Below are positions 1-8,263 of a stretch of DNA of 32,325 nt, piece after piece. Under the pieces are notes generated by a model. It did no database searches. It was not told the origin of the DNA and worked only from the letters and a program-made list of their open reading frames with translations. Positions within the stretch are counted from its first letter, which is position 1. Each line of letters starts with the position of its first letter. A program made the translations under genes and the position numbers. The DNA comes from CAYLYP01 sp964387795 (GTDB taxonomy: Bacteria; Bacteroidota; Bacteroidia; Bacteroidales; UBA7960), in contig CAYLYP010000032.1 in NCBI GenBank assembly GCA_964387795.1, positions 1 to 32,325 of the forward strand, read 5' to 3'.

Positions 1-371
1 GAGCTGACGCTAACGACCGGCACTAATGCTGAACGCATCTTTAAAAAGGCATAGGCTTGTGCGTGTTGAACGGCATGCCCACATTCATGGGCAGCAACTG
101 CTGCTGCTGATATACTTCGGCCATTAAAGACTTCAGGGCTAAGGTTTACGGTCTTATCTACAGGATTATAATGATCTGTCAACCTACCGGGAGTTGATAC
201 TACTTTTACGTCCCGGATACCGTTGTCATATAACATTTTCTCAGCAATCTCCTTACCACTCATTCCATTCGAAAGGCCTACTTTTGAATACTTTTCAAAC
301 TTGCTTTTTAACTTATGGCTTACCAACCAGCTTAAAAGCATGAACACTCCGAAAATTAAATAAATGCCCAT
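1..371 (-). CDS. YugP-type neutral zinc metallopeptidase, N-terminal part (partial)
   Basis: Membrane-anchored zinc metallopeptidase of the YugP/DUF family PF04298. Reading the minus strand from ATG at 371 gives a hydrophobic N-terminal segment (residues about 2-18, MGIYLIFGVFMLLSWL), then a soluble part with a GLSNGMSGKEIAEKML-like helix, a PGRLTDHYNP stretch and NLSPEVF, and finally the zinc motif HECGH (AAHECGHAVQHA) near residue 93. The family places exactly this order of helix, 'DHYNP', 'LS' and HExxH right after a TM anchor. The gene runs off the left edge, so the C-terminal membrane segments and the third zinc ligand are not visible. The cellular substrate of this family is not established. 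A leader-like repeat lies about 110 bases upstream (481-572). Confidence 0.9.
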   Translation of the reverse strand, partial: MGIYLIFGVFMLLSWLVSHKLKSKFEKYSKVGLSNGMSGKEIAEKMLYDNGIRDVKVVSTPGRLTDHYNPVDKTVNLSPEVFNGRSISAAAVAAHECGHAVQHAQAYAFLKMRSALVPVVSVS

Positions 372-811
372 TTTTAATGTATTTAATTGTTTGTTCAAAA
401 TTACTCAAAAAACCTGCCGCTTTTACATTTCAGCCATTATGTCAGCCGGTTAAAAAAAGTTAAGCCCCTAAGTTATAGGTCATCCGTAAATAATTTGTTG
501 TTTAAGGTCGGATGGAACTCCATGTTTGCTATTTTCATTGGTGTTTATGATAATAATTTATTCGCAAACATGTTCGTTTCATCCATTATGGATAATTTTG
601 CAATTCGTTTTTGCAAATCCAAACATTATTGGCAATGAAATTGTTAAGCATCTGAAACCAGCACATTCTCTTATGTTGCAATCACCTCAGTTTTTAAACA
701 ATATGGTTTTTTGATGACTTCCAACAAAATCATTACCCCTTTCCGGGAGTTGCCAAGCACTAAAACTGCTACATTTTCTTTACTGTCAATACCCTAACCT
801 CTTTAAAACAA
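372..811. other. 440-bp intergenic region without a convincing gene
   Basis: This lies between the divergent metallopeptidase (minus) and DUF502 (plus) genes. Short open frames of 83 and 62 codons on the plus strand begin inside or run through a DNA repeat (481-572). They match no family I recognise, and the repeat's second copy carries an 11-nt length difference that breaks the frame, so I do not call them genes. The repeat itself is annotated separately. From 600 to 811 I see only AT-rich DNA that must hold the promoter of the DUF502 gene; no clear TAnnTTTG box was found there. Confidence 0.6.
481..572 (-). repeat. Leader-like dispersed repeat, copy A (upstream of the zinc metallopeptidase)
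   Basis: On the minus strand this segment matches 2678-2758. The promoter-distal 50 bases (481-530 here, 2709-2758 there) are identical at 46 of 50 positions, including the run GGAGTTCCATCCGACCTTAA. The outer end shares TGTTTGCGAA, which in this copy forms CATGTTTG (572 to 565), one base off the Bacteroidetes -7 box TAnnTTTG. The middle differs by 11 nt in length. The copy ends in CGGATG; here that ATG opens only a seven-codon frame (483 to 460, MTYNLGA then stop), and the metallopeptidase starts about 110 bases further on. Either a shared promoter/5'-UTR element or a duplicated lpxB upstream region. Confidence 0.7.
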
Positions 812-1369
812 ATGAAACAAATACTTAACAAAACTCTTTCTGCTTTTTTGCAAGGCCTGATTTATCTGGCACCCATTTCAATAACAATATTCATTATTTA
901 CAAAGGCTTCGTTTTCATTGACAGTCTGCTGCCTTTTAACATTCCAGGGCTGGGGATAATTGTAATCTTCACAGGGATTACGATTGTCGGATTTTTAGGC
1001 TCGTTTATGATTTCACGCCCAATCAGGTTTTTTCTAAAAAAACTTCTTGAAAAGGTTCCTATTTTTAAAATCGTATTCACTTCAATTTCAGATTTATTGA
1101 ATGCTTTTGTAGGCCAGAAAAGGAAGTTCACGGAGCCTGTAATGGTTAAAATGAATGAACAAGCTGATGTTTATAAGTTGGGGTTCATTACCGAAACAGA
1201 TCTCACAAAGATTTGCATAGACAATGACAAGGTGGCAGTATATCTGCCTCATTCCTATAATTTCTCAGGTAATTTATTCATTGTCCCCCGCAGAAACATC
1301 ACACCCATTGATGCACCTCCTGCCGAGGTAATGAAATTTATTGTTTCTGGAGGGGTGACAAAGGTTTAG
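812..1369 (+). CDS. DUF502 family integral membrane protein
   Basis: 185 residues, the usual size for DUF502 (PF04367), a family of bacterial and plant membrane proteins (plant COV1-like) with no settled biochemical role. Two hydrophobic segments, about residues 13-36 and 45-68, are separated by a short PFNIPGLG turn. They are followed by the family's conserved 'RPIRFFLKKLLEKVPIFKIVFTSISDLLNAF' block (abridged: the IPxxxxIYxSxKDL-type signature at about 80-103) and a cytosolic beta-rich tail containing 'FIVPRRNITPIDAPPAEVMKF' near residues 155-175, where the family has a VPTTPNPTSG-like loop. ATG at 812 is the only plausible start before TM1. It is a single gene with 117 bases before surE and no visible terminator between them, so it could be the first gene of the surE-lpxB group. 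Confidence 0.85.
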   Translation: MKQILNKTLSAFLQGLIYLAPISITIFIIYKGFVFIDSLLPFNIPGLGIIVIFTGITIVGFLGSFMISRPIRFFLKKLLEKVPIFKIVFTSISDLLNAFVGQKRKFTEPVMVKMNEQADVYKLGFITETDLTKICIDNDKVAVYLPHSYNFSGNLFIVPRRNITPIDAPPAEVMKFIVSGGVTKV

Positions 1370-1486
1370 ATTTATTCTTTCAATCATCAACCGGCGTTCT
1401 GCAAGTCCAAATGATTGTTAATATTTAAGGTTTTTGTTTTCCAAAAGCTTATTCTTCATAGTTTTGCCAATAAAAATAAAGTTGAA

Positions 1487-2257
1487 ATGAACAGACCAGT
1501 TATTCTGATTACCAATGACGATGGGGTAATGGCACCTGGGATCAGGCATTTAATATTTCTGATGCGCCAGATTGGTGAAATTGTTGTTGTCGCTCCCGAT
1601 AAACCTCAAAGTGCTATGGGGCATGCCGTAACCCTGACCTCGCCATTAAGGCTTGAAAGGATACAATCAGATGAGAGCCATCAGGAGTTTTCCTGCTCGG
1701 GGACGCCTGTTGACTGTGTTAAGATTGCTGTCAACAAAGTGCTTCACCGAAAGCCCGATTTGCTTGTATCAGGAATCAACCATGGGTCTAATGCTTCAAT
1801 AAATGTCATCTATTCAGGAACCATGTCTGCTGCTATCGAAGGAGCTATGGAAGGAATCCCTGCTATCGGATATTCTCTATGCGACCATCACCTTGATGCA
1901 GTATTTTCACATGCGGACAATCACATCCTCAACATTGCACGTAATGTACTTAATCATGGGCTCCCAACAGGCTATTGCCTGAATGTAAACATCCCTCAAA
2001 AACAAGAACATCCTATTAAAGGGATTAAGGTATGCCGTCAGGCCAATGCAAACTGGGAAGAGGAATTTGACCATCGTAAGGATCCACACAACCACGATTA
2101 CTATTGGCTCACTGGTAAATTTGCAAATAAAGACCTGAAAGAAGATACTGACATCTTTGCCATTGATAACAATTACATCTCACTGGTACCTATCCAATAC
2201 GACTTTACAGCTCACCACCTGATTTCTTCACTTAATAACTGGGACTTCAATGCTTAA
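1487..2257 (+). CDS. surE: 5'/3'-nucleotidase SurE
   Basis: Metal-dependent nucleoside monophosphate phosphatase of the survival-protein family. It begins ILITNDDGVMAPG, where D11 and D12 are the metal-binding pair. PQSAMGHAVTL carries the conserved serine, SGINHGSN the metal-ligand asparagine, and SGTMSAAIEGAMEGIPAIGYS is the family's central block. Length is 256 residues, normal for SurE. A longer frame opens at a TTG at 1415, but its extra 24 residues are not part of the family fold. The ATG at 1487 puts the protein start just before the first beta strand and is chosen here. The stop overlaps the next gene's ATG by 8 bases, implying translational coupling. Proximity to lpxB is a frequent Bacteroidetes arrangement (from memory). 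Confidence 0.95.
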   Translation: MNRPVILITNDDGVMAPGIRHLIFLMRQIGEIVVVAPDKPQSAMGHAVTLTSPLRLERIQSDESHQEFSCSGTPVDCVKIAVNKVLHRKPDLLVSGINHGSNASINVIYSGTMSAAIEGAMEGIPAIGYSLCDHHLDAVFSHADNHILNIARNVLNHGLPTGYCLNVNIPQKQEHPIKGIKVCRQANANWEEEFDHRKDPHNHDYYWLTGKFANKDLKEDTDIFAIDNNYISLVPIQYDFTAHHLISSLNNWDFNA

Positions 2258-2525
2258 AAAAGACAACTGGATCCTCGGGATTGCCCTTGGTATCCTTGCT
2301 CCTGCAATCACTTATGGGATAATAACCCTCATCCTTAAACTCATCGGCGAGCCGGTTGCAAATATCCGGTATCTCAGGGAATCAACAGTACAACTCCTTG
2401 CCATCGCATCCAATCTCCCCATTTTCAGATATTACCTTGTAAAGCTGAAATATGACAAAACAGGAAGAGGTGTGCTAATGGTAACTTTTGTCCTAACCAT
2501 AGTGTTCTTTATTCTTAATATGTAA
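2250..2525 (+). CDS. Small membrane protein of unknown function between surE and lpxB
   Basis: 91 residues with three hydrophobic segments (about 8-29, 44-60, weaker, and 74-90) and positively charged connectors (KLKYDKTGRG near residues 65-74). It overlaps the 3' end of surE by 8 bases in another frame, a typical coupled arrangement, so it is very likely translated. I recognise no domain and propose no function. Its place between surE and lpxB resembles short hypothetical membrane proteins seen at this locus in related genomes, but that is recollection, not something shown here. It ends just after TM3 (FVLTIVFFILNM), so the C-terminus is probably in or next to the membrane. Confidence 0.8.
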   Translation: MLKKDNWILGIALGILAPAITYGIITLILKLIGEPVANIRYLRESTVQLLAIASNLPIFRYYLVKLKYDKTGRGVLMVTFVLTIVFFILNM

Positions 2526-2600
2526 GCCTTTTTCACAAACAGTGCTTAATATAGCTTGTTTAACATCAGCATAGAAAATGGCTTCAAAGGCCAATACTAT

Positions 2601-2628
2601 AAAAAAACTTCTCACAAAGAGTTTTTTT
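2601..2628 (+). terminator. Possible weak terminator after surE and the small membrane protein
   Basis: AAAAAAACT (2601-2609) can pair with AGTTTTTTT (2620-2628) across a ten-base loop. The following DNA is T-rich (GTGTTTTTCC). The stem is almost all A-T, so it would be weak. It lies between the end of the small membrane protein gene and the leader-like repeat in front of lpxB, where a transcript boundary would make sense. Confidence 0.3.
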
Positions 2629-2677
2629 GTGTTTTTCCTTCTGGTTTCATAAATAAACCAATAAGCCTGGAGCCGAT

Positions 2678-2758
2678 TATGTTTGCGAACGATTTGAATA
2701 ATAATAACAGCAAGCAAGGAGTTCCATCCGACCTTAAACAAAAAATTATTAACGGATG
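2678..2758 (+). repeat. Leader-like dispersed repeat, copy B (immediately upstream of lpxB)
   Basis: The segment opens with TATGTTTG (2678-2685), a full match to the Bacteroidetes -7 promoter box TAnnTTTG, and closes with CGGATG, whose ATG is the lpxB start codon. Its last 50 bases match the reverse complement of 481-530 at 46 of 50 positions. If the -7 box is used, the transcript would start near 2692 and have a 5' UTR of about 65 bases made almost entirely of the repeated sequence, including GGAGTTCCATCCGACC. I see no good TTTG at the -33 position. Copy A is described at 481-572. Confidence 0.7.
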
Positions 2759-3874
2759 AAGTACTATATCATTTCCGGTGAAGCATCCGGCGACCTTCAT
2801 GGAGCAAACCTGATTGCTCAGTTAAAAATCAAAGACCCTGATTCAGTTTTCAGATGTTGGGGTGGAGATCGTATGGCTGCACAAGGCGCATATCTTGTTA
2901 AACATATCCGTGACCTGGCATTCATGGGTTTTGTTGAAGTTGCCCTGAATTTAAAGACTGTTCTTGGTAATATCAAGCTTTGTAAGAACGATATCCTGCA
3001 ATGGAAACCCGATGTATTGATCCTTATTGATTATCCCGGCTTTAATTTAAGAATTGCCAAGTTTGCCAAACAGAACAATATAAAGGTTGTTTACTATATT
3101 TCTCCCCAGATTTGGGCCTGGAAACAATCAAGGGTACACCAGATAAAAAAGAACGTTGACAAAATGTTAACGATACTTCCCTTTGAAAACGATTTTTACA
3201 AACGCTTTAATTATTCTGCTCATTTTGTTGGACATCCTTTACTTGATGCAATCTATAATGAATCGCTTATCCGACAGGAAAATTCTTCCTTGCCCGGCAT
3301 TTTAAATAACAAACCTTTAATTGCCTTACTTCCAGGGAGCCGTAAGCAGGAAGTAAAAAGGATGCTGCCCCAGATGCTTAAGGCCACAAAAAAAATCAAA
3401 GGCGCACAATTTGTGATTGCAGGGGCACCTTCGCTTCATGAGTCTTTCTATCAGAAATTCCTTAAGGACTATAATATTCCCCTTATATTTAACCAAACCT
3501 ATCAGATTATAAAGCTGTCAAAAGCAGCCATGGTAACCAGTGGAACGGCAACACTTGAAACAGCACTCTTAAAAACCCCGGAAGTGGTATGTTATAAAGC
3601 TGCCCCGCTATCTTATCTGATTGCAAGAAGGCTTGTAAAAGTGCCTTTTATCTCATTGGTAAACCTAATTATGGACAATGAAATCGTTAAAGAACTTATC
3701 CAAAAGGATTGCAACCCGGATGATATTTCCAATGAGATAAATAAAATGCTTTATGACAAGGATTATCATAAAAAAATCATGGATGGATATGCCCAACTGG
3801 AAATAAAGCTTGGTGGAAGGGGCGCCTCTGAAAAGGCTGCATCAATAATTATCAATGACTTACAAAAAGGATAA
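2756..3874 (+). CDS. lpxB: Lipid-A-disaccharide synthase (GT19)
   Basis: Joins UDP-2,3-diacylglucosamine and lipid X to form lipid A disaccharide at the inner membrane, in the Raetz pathway. 372 residues, normal length. It starts MKYYIISGEASGDLHGANLI, the family N-terminal signature. Further blocks are DYPGFNLRIAK (about 93-103), YISPQIWAWKQSRV (about 113-126), HFVGHPLLD (about 158-166), LLPGSRKQEVKRMLP (about 190-204) and SGTATLETALLKTPEVVCY (about 261-279), the nucleotide-sugar binding region. The ATG lies at the very end of leader-like repeat copy B. The SpoIID-domain gene begins nine bases after its stop, so the two are probably co-transcribed. It shows that the cell makes lipid A. Confidence 0.96.
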   Translation: MKYYIISGEASGDLHGANLIAQLKIKDPDSVFRCWGGDRMAAQGAYLVKHIRDLAFMGFVEVALNLKTVLGNIKLCKNDILQWKPDVLILIDYPGFNLRIAKFAKQNNIKVVYYISPQIWAWKQSRVHQIKKNVDKMLTILPFENDFYKRFNYSAHFVGHPLLDAIYNESLIRQENSSLPGILNNKPLIALLPGSRKQEVKRMLPQMLKATKKIKGAQFVIAGAPSLHESFYQKFLKDYNIPLIFNQTYQIIKLSKAAMVTSGTATLETALLKTPEVVCYKAAPLSYLIARRLVKVPFISLVNLIMDNEIVKELIQKDCNPDDISNEINKMLYDKDYHKKIMDGYAQLEIKLGGRGASEKAASIIINDLQKG

Positions 3875-3882
3875 AGCATAGT

Positions 3883-5004
3883 ATGAGAGTCATCCTTTCC
3901 CTTATCCTGTTTTTTGCTTCTTTTCATGCAGGTGCAATCATTGTTGATATAAGAATTTTTAGTGGGGACAAGATCTCGTCCTTCATTTTTTATCCTGTAG
4001 AAGGCAGGTATCAAATCAATGACTTGTCAGGTGAAGCAATCACAGAAGTAAGGGCAGAGCATAAACTTCAGCTTGTATTGCAAAACAATTCAATCCTGTT
4101 ATCAAAAGATGGGATCCTGCTTGGCAGCTATCCGGCCATCGAAATCCAGGGCAAAGCATTCTGGAATTCCTTTTGTATTGCGCCTTTAGATAAAGGAATC
4201 AAACCAAGGACTTATGATGCAGACCTGATTTGTATCCCTAATAATGGTCAGTTGAAAATCATTAACAGGGTTCCAATAGAAGCGTATATTGCAGGCGTTG
4301 TTCGTTCTGAATCCGGCGAATATGCCACTACAGAATTCTATAAAGTCCAGGCAACCATAAGCAGGACTTATGCCTTAAATAGCCTTAACCGCCATAGCAG
4401 CGAAGGCTTTCATCTTTGCGACCAGGTACATTGCCAGGCTTATTATGGCAATTCCCGCTTCCCCAAAATCATTCAGGCTGTTGATGCATCAAGGGGCGAT
4501 GCCATAGTTGATTCTTCGGGAAGATATATTACTGCAGCGTTCCATGCCAGTTGTGGTGGACAAACGGTTAACAGCGAAGACGTCTGGACTGCGGCTATGC
4601 CTTATCTGCGCGCCCGTCCAGACACCTTTTGCTCCCATCACCCTGCATCATCCTGGGAAAAAGCATTCCCAAAGAAGTATTTCCTTGACTACCTTGCACA
4701 AAAATTTAAATTCTTCCCCGATTCAGCCACTTTAGTCTCCCTTTCTCAATCAAACCGCCGTATTTTCCTCGATTCCTTAAACCGTATTCCTCTAAAGACA
4801 GTAAGAAATGACCTTGGTTTAAGATCTACCTTCTTCTCGATAAGCCTTTCCAATGACAGCATATTCCTTAAAGGTAAAGGTTATGGTCATGGCGTAGGCC
4901 TTTGCCAGATTGGTGCCATGCGGATGGCTGAGTTAGGGTTTACTTATGCTGAGATAATCGCTTTTTATTACTTCCACACTTTCATCAAACCTTCAGATGA
5001 ATGA
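3883..5004 (+). CDS. SpoIID/LytB domain-containing protein (putative secreted peptidoglycan lytic enzyme)
   Basis: 373 residues with a signal peptide (MRVILSLILFFASFHAGA, about 1-18) and an N-terminal beta-rich part. A SpoIID/LytB domain follows from about residue 115 to the end: NRVPIEAYIAGVVRSESG (129-145), FYKVQATISRTYAL (152-165), HLCDQVHCQAYYG (177-189), FHASCGGQT, DVWTAAMPYLRA, and near the C-terminus GKGYGHGVGLCQIGAMRMAE. In Bacillus SpoIID the glutamate of the VVxxE motif is catalytic for cleaving glycan strands lacking stem peptides; E143 here is the equivalent. In a non-sporulating Gram-negative cell it is presumably a periplasmic lytic transglycosylase, possibly LytB-like. It lies nine bases downstream of lpxB and converges on the porin gene six bases away, with no terminator visible. 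Confidence 0.88.
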   Translation: MRVILSLILFFASFHAGAIIVDIRIFSGDKISSFIFYPVEGRYQINDLSGEAITEVRAEHKLQLVLQNNSILLSKDGILLGSYPAIEIQGKAFWNSFCIAPLDKGIKPRTYDADLICIPNNGQLKIINRVPIEAYIAGVVRSESGEYATTEFYKVQATISRTYALNSLNRHSSEGFHLCDQVHCQAYYGNSRFPKIIQAVDASRGDAIVDSSGRYITAAFHASCGGQTVNSEDVWTAAMPYLRARPDTFCSHHPASSWEKAFPKKYFLDYLAQKFKFFPDSATLVSLSQSNRRIFLDSLNRIPLKTVRNDLGLRSTFFSISLSNDSIFLKGKGYGHGVGLCQIGAMRMAELGFTYAEIIAFYYFHTFIKPSDE

Positions 5005-5009
5005 GTTCC

Positions 5010-6245
5010 TTAAAAACTGTATTTGGTCTGGAAAATAATGTGGTTGTTTGAAACAGGATCCAGGTCTGAAGTCACTTTTCGTTTGCTGTCGAATTCCCTG
5101 CCATAAACAGCAGTAACATAAGACCATTCAAGCCCAAAGCTCAGGTTGCTTACTTTATACACCAATCGGGGTGATAGGCGGTAAACATAATGCAAGTCAT
5201 CGTTTCTGTTATAAGTTGGAATAACAATGTAATCATCCTTTGAGCCCAAGTTAGAGGTATAACCGGCAAAAAGACCAAGCTGTAACTTAGTGCTTGTCTC
5301 AAAATCAGCCCATGCAGACATTGTTCTCATATTTGCATACGAATAATCTCCATTCTCATCAACTTCACCTGCAACTCCTTTAATCCCATATCCACCTATC
5401 ATCACAAAGTTTGTAAGGTTTTCACCATACATTCCTTCAAGTTTAACAGAAAGGAAGGGAAGCTTATATTTCAAATATGCCTGAACATTATAACTTCCAA
5501 TGGTTTCTGATGTTTCAAGACCAGAGTTGGTAACATCACGGGGAGTTAACCATTTATACCCTGCAACAAGGCCTATAGCAACATTTTTTCCGTCACCAAA
5601 CTGAACGTTTAGCTGAGAATCAGGCTTCCCGGAGTTCTTCTGTGCTTCTGTCGGCCCGCTTGATCTGTGGTAACCATGAATCAGAAAAGATGCCGAAACC
5701 TTAAAGTTTGGAACCGGCCTGAATGTGTATCTTAACTGAGGTGAACGGTTTAAAGGATGAAAGGGCACTCCTGCTGCAAAACTAACAGTACTCGGGAAAC
5801 AATCCTGAACAAATGCCGGATGAAAAGTGCTCCCGGCCAACAGTTCATGCTTGCCCCAATTCAGGTTCACATAAGCATGACGCACCCTGAGCATCCTCAC
5901 ATAACTCTGATTGGTGCCATAAAAATCGGCTTCCAATAATCCTGTTGCTTTGGCTCCCAACACATCCGGCCCTTTAACCTGCATCCCAAACCTACTCTGC
6001 ACCTCTATCATATTCAGCTTTGACTTCTTATTAATATCTACCCCATTGTCATCAAAAACAGCTTTTAATGGATAATAATACAATTCGCCATCTCTTGAAT
6101 CCAATGAACGATAAGTATCAAAGATTACTTCATGGGCTACATAACCATGAAATTTAAGTTGGATGTTTTCTCCTACATTAACCTGTGCCTGAGCACCAAA
6201 AGACACTAAAAGGATTAAAAAAACAAGGTGTTTTATTCTTTTCAT
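5010..6245 (-). CDS. DcaP-like outer-membrane porin
   Basis: 411 residues. The signal peptide MKRIKHLVFLILLVSFGAQAQ is cleaved near residue 20. The mature protein consists of alternating, aromatic-girdled beta strands ending in HIIFQTKYSF, a terminal phenylalanine typical of BAM-assembled barrels. The blocks GLLEADFYGTNQSYVRMLRVRHAYVNL (abridged; residues about 102-130), LLAGSTFHPAF and RSPQLRYTFRPVPNFKVSAS resemble the DcaP trimeric-porin family: an EADF strand followed by RxRHAYV, then 'lagq..hP' and 'RspQiRY'. Family members take up small, often negatively charged solutes; the substrate here cannot be read from sequence. The chemotaxis receptor lies upstream in the same direction, 88 bases away. 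The call to the exact family is moderate; the call to an outer-membrane barrel is strong. Confidence 0.8.
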   Translation of the reverse strand: MKRIKHLVFLILLVSFGAQAQVNVGENIQLKFHGYVAHEVIFDTYRSLDSRDGELYYYPLKAVFDDNGVDINKKSKLNMIEVQSRFGMQVKGPDVLGAKATGLLEADFYGTNQSYVRMLRVRHAYVNLNWGKHELLAGSTFHPAFVQDCFPSTVSFAAGVPFHPLNRSPQLRYTFRPVPNFKVSASFLIHGYHRSSGPTEAQKNSGKPDSQLNVQFGDGKNVAIGLVAGYKWLTPRDVTNSGLETSETIGSYNVQAYLKYKLPFLSVKLEGMYGENLTNFVMIGGYGIKGVAGEVDENGDYSYANMRTMSAWADFETSTKLQLGLFAGYTSNLGSKDDYIVIPTYNRNDDLHYVYRLSPRLVYKVSNLSFGLEWSYVTAVYGREFDSKRKVTSDLDPVSNNHIIFQTKYSF

Positions 6246-6333
6246 GTTATTGTTGTTATTGTTTAACTTTTCACTTTTAAATACTCCGGCTTTGGGGTAT
6301 TTCTTTTACAAATATGCAAACTTTTTAGCTTAC

Positions 6334-8202
6334 TTATAACTTAAAATATGCAATGGTATCTTTCAACCGTTCGGCCTGTTCTGTTAACACCTCTGAACTT
6401 GAAGCCATTTGTTCGGCTGAGGAAGCATTCGACTGGGTGACATTATTAAGTTGTAATATGGCACTGTTCACTTGTTGTGAACCTGTATTCTGTTCAATAC
6501 TTGCCGCAGCAATTTCCTGTACCAATGAAGCTGTTCGTTCTACTTCTGGAACCAGGTCACGAAGCTTTTGCCCGGCTAAATCTGATACACTTACCCCCTT
6601 AGCTGATAAACTTTCTATCTCCTTTGCTGCTGCCTGGCTTCCCTCTGCCAGTTTCCTTACTTCTGCTGCCACAACAGCAAAGCCTTTGCCATGTTCCCCG
6701 GCACGGGCAGCCTCAACTGCTGCATTCAAAGCCAGGATGTTTGTCTTATTAGCAATTTCATTTATAATCGTAATCTTATCTGCAATCATTCTGATAAGCT
6801 GAACTGCTTCTGCAGTTACATCTGCGCCTTCCCTGAGCTTTGTTACCGCATTCACTGATATCTTTTCTGTCTGGCGCGCACTATTCATATTGATTTCTAT
6901 GCTGCTCACCATTTCTTCCATCGATGAGGATACCTCTTCAACAGAAGAAGCCTGTTCATTGGCACCCTCAGCTATACTCCCGGCACTGCTGCTAATCTCA
7001 TCCGAAGCATTTGCTATTGCCATCGTTCCTTCCTGTACTGCCTGTATCACCGAACGAAGCTTGTCAAGCATTTGCTTTAATGCCTCTGCCAATAACCCAA
7101 TTTCATCTTGCTGGTCGATATCTATATCTGCATTCAAATCACCATCTGCAACCCTTTTGGCAAAACCTACACCTTTCCTAAGATTGCCTACGATGCCACG
7201 GGTTATAAATACTGCAAATATTATTGCAACAATAATTGATATAAAAAGACCTGCAATCACTGCTCCATTGGCTGTCTGTACAGCATTTATCGAATCATTG
7301 GCTACTCCCTTCGTTGCTTCCATTCCTTCCACCGAAACAGAATAAAAATTCTCAAGTAACTGATTAGATGACTCCCTGCGTAAAGTTCCCAATTCCTTAA
7401 CACGGGCTGCCGCCCCACTGTTTTCAAACATCAAACCTGCAAATACATCAGAATTGTTTTTCAATTCTGTTATCATGACTGCCTGATCCTCTGGATGTTT
7501 CTCTGTCTCCAATTTCTCAAACAAACTCTTTGCCCCTTTAAATAACTCCGAGGCCTCGCTCAACATCCCTGGATTATCCTTGATATCTGAAAGGTAAAAC
7601 TTCTCAAACCCAACCAATGATAGCTTTTGTGCTTCACGGCTATAGGTATATTTCCTGAACCGCTCTCCCCTTGCTCCTCCTGCTGATGCTTCTCTCTCAA
7701 ATAGCCCACCCTGAATTCCTATATAACCATCTAACTTGCCAAGATAGCCCTCTTTCAATCCCTCAATATTCTTTTTATTGGCAATAATTATCGTATTCTT
7801 CGCAACAGTTTCATCTAAATATGCCTGATATTCGTTCAGGGCAGCTTCTGTCTCATCAATCACATTCCCAAACTGGCTTAATGAAGAATATTTCTGTGAT
7901 AATGCCCTTGCCTCGGTCAATAATTTCCTCAATCCGTCGAGGTGTTCCTGCCCTTCTTTTAAAAAAGCATCACTCAAAGTGTATCTGTAACCCCTTTGTG
8001 CATACATTGCCTTTTGGGCAGTGGCATTGATTTTTGTTGAAACATCCGATAATGGAAGATACTCATCCGTTAGTTGCCTGGACTTTACCTCTACCTTGTA
8101 AAATTGAATAATCCCATATAAGCCTGATATTAGGGTCAATAGTATAATGACACCAAAGGCTATCGTTAATTTCCGCCCAATTTTCAAATCTTTCCATTTC
8201 AT
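6334..8202 (-). CDS. Methyl-accepting chemotaxis protein with a long periplasmic helical sensor
   Basis: 622 residues. TM1 is at about 12-33 and a 275-residue, nearly all-helical periplasmic region spans about 36-311. TM2 is at about 313-335, HAMP at about 336-388 (FAKRVADGDLNADIDI...DEIGLLAEALKQM), and the cytoplasmic signalling coiled coil at about 395-620. The hairpin tip carries INEIANKTNILALNAAVEAA then RAGEHGKGFAVVAAEVRKLA (480-519), the site for CheA/CheW contact. The size and two-bundle look of the sensor fit the helical bimodular (HBM) class, which in characterised receptors binds organic acids or amines; that assignment is inference. No C-terminal CheR-tethering pentapeptide is present; the protein ends IAYFKL. 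No che genes are in the window, so this is an isolated receptor gene. A candidate promoter is at 8264-8294. Confidence 0.93.
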   Translation of the reverse strand: MKWKDLKIGRKLTIAFGVIILLTLISGLYGIIQFYKVEVKSRQLTDEYLPLSDVSTKINATAQKAMYAQRGYRYTLSDAFLKEGQEHLDGLRKLLTEARALSQKYSSLSQFGNVIDETEAALNEYQAYLDETVAKNTIIIANKKNIEGLKEGYLGKLDGYIGIQGGLFEREASAGGARGERFRKYTYSREAQKLSLVGFEKFYLSDIKDNPGMLSEASELFKGAKSLFEKLETEKHPEDQAVMITELKNNSDVFAGLMFENSGAAARVKELGTLRRESSNQLLENFYSVSVEGMEATKGVANDSINAVQTANGAVIAGLFISIIVAIIFAVFITRGIVGNLRKGVGFAKRVADGDLNADIDIDQQDEIGLLAEALKQMLDKLRSVIQAVQEGTMAIANASDEISSSAGSIAEGANEQASSVEEVSSSMEEMVSSIEINMNSARQTEKISVNAVTKLREGADVTAEAVQLIRMIADKITIINEIANKTNILALNAAVEAARAGEHGKGFAVVAAEVRKLAEGSQAAAKEIESLSAKGVSVSDLAGQKLRDLVPEVERTASLVQEIAAASIEQNTGSQQVNSAILQLNNVTQSNASSAEQMASSSEVLTEQAERLKDTIAYFKL

Positions 8203-8263
8203 ATATGACCCCCTTTTTTATTAATTACGGTTTTATTGCTGCATCCTAGCTAATAAATCTTTT

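Noticed and set aside
387..714. Two overlapping plus-strand frames (83 and 62 codons)
   Set aside because: They run through the leader-like repeat. The other copy of the repeat has an 11-nt length difference that destroys the frame, and neither translation resembles a protein family.
1415..1486. Extended SurE start at TTG 1415
   Set aside because: The extra 24 residues are not part of the SurE fold, and an ATG directly before the first strand (1487) explains the family start.
2493..2800. Minus-strand frames of 82 and 62 codons and a plus frame of 67 codons upstream of lpxB
   Set aside because: They share residues FKVGWNS with the frame at 387-638 only because of the DNA repeat; overlapping, mutually exclusive and without family similarity.
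6279..6302. Hairpin AAATACTCC/GGGGTATTT between the receptor and porin genes as a terminator
   Set aside because: A nine-pair stem exists, but on the minus strand, where both genes are read, no U-tract follows it.
6353..7345. Plus-strand frames of about 150 codons antisense to the chemotaxis receptor
   Set aside because: Low-complexity Ser/Ala-rich translations opposite a gene with strong family similarity; codon-bias shadows.
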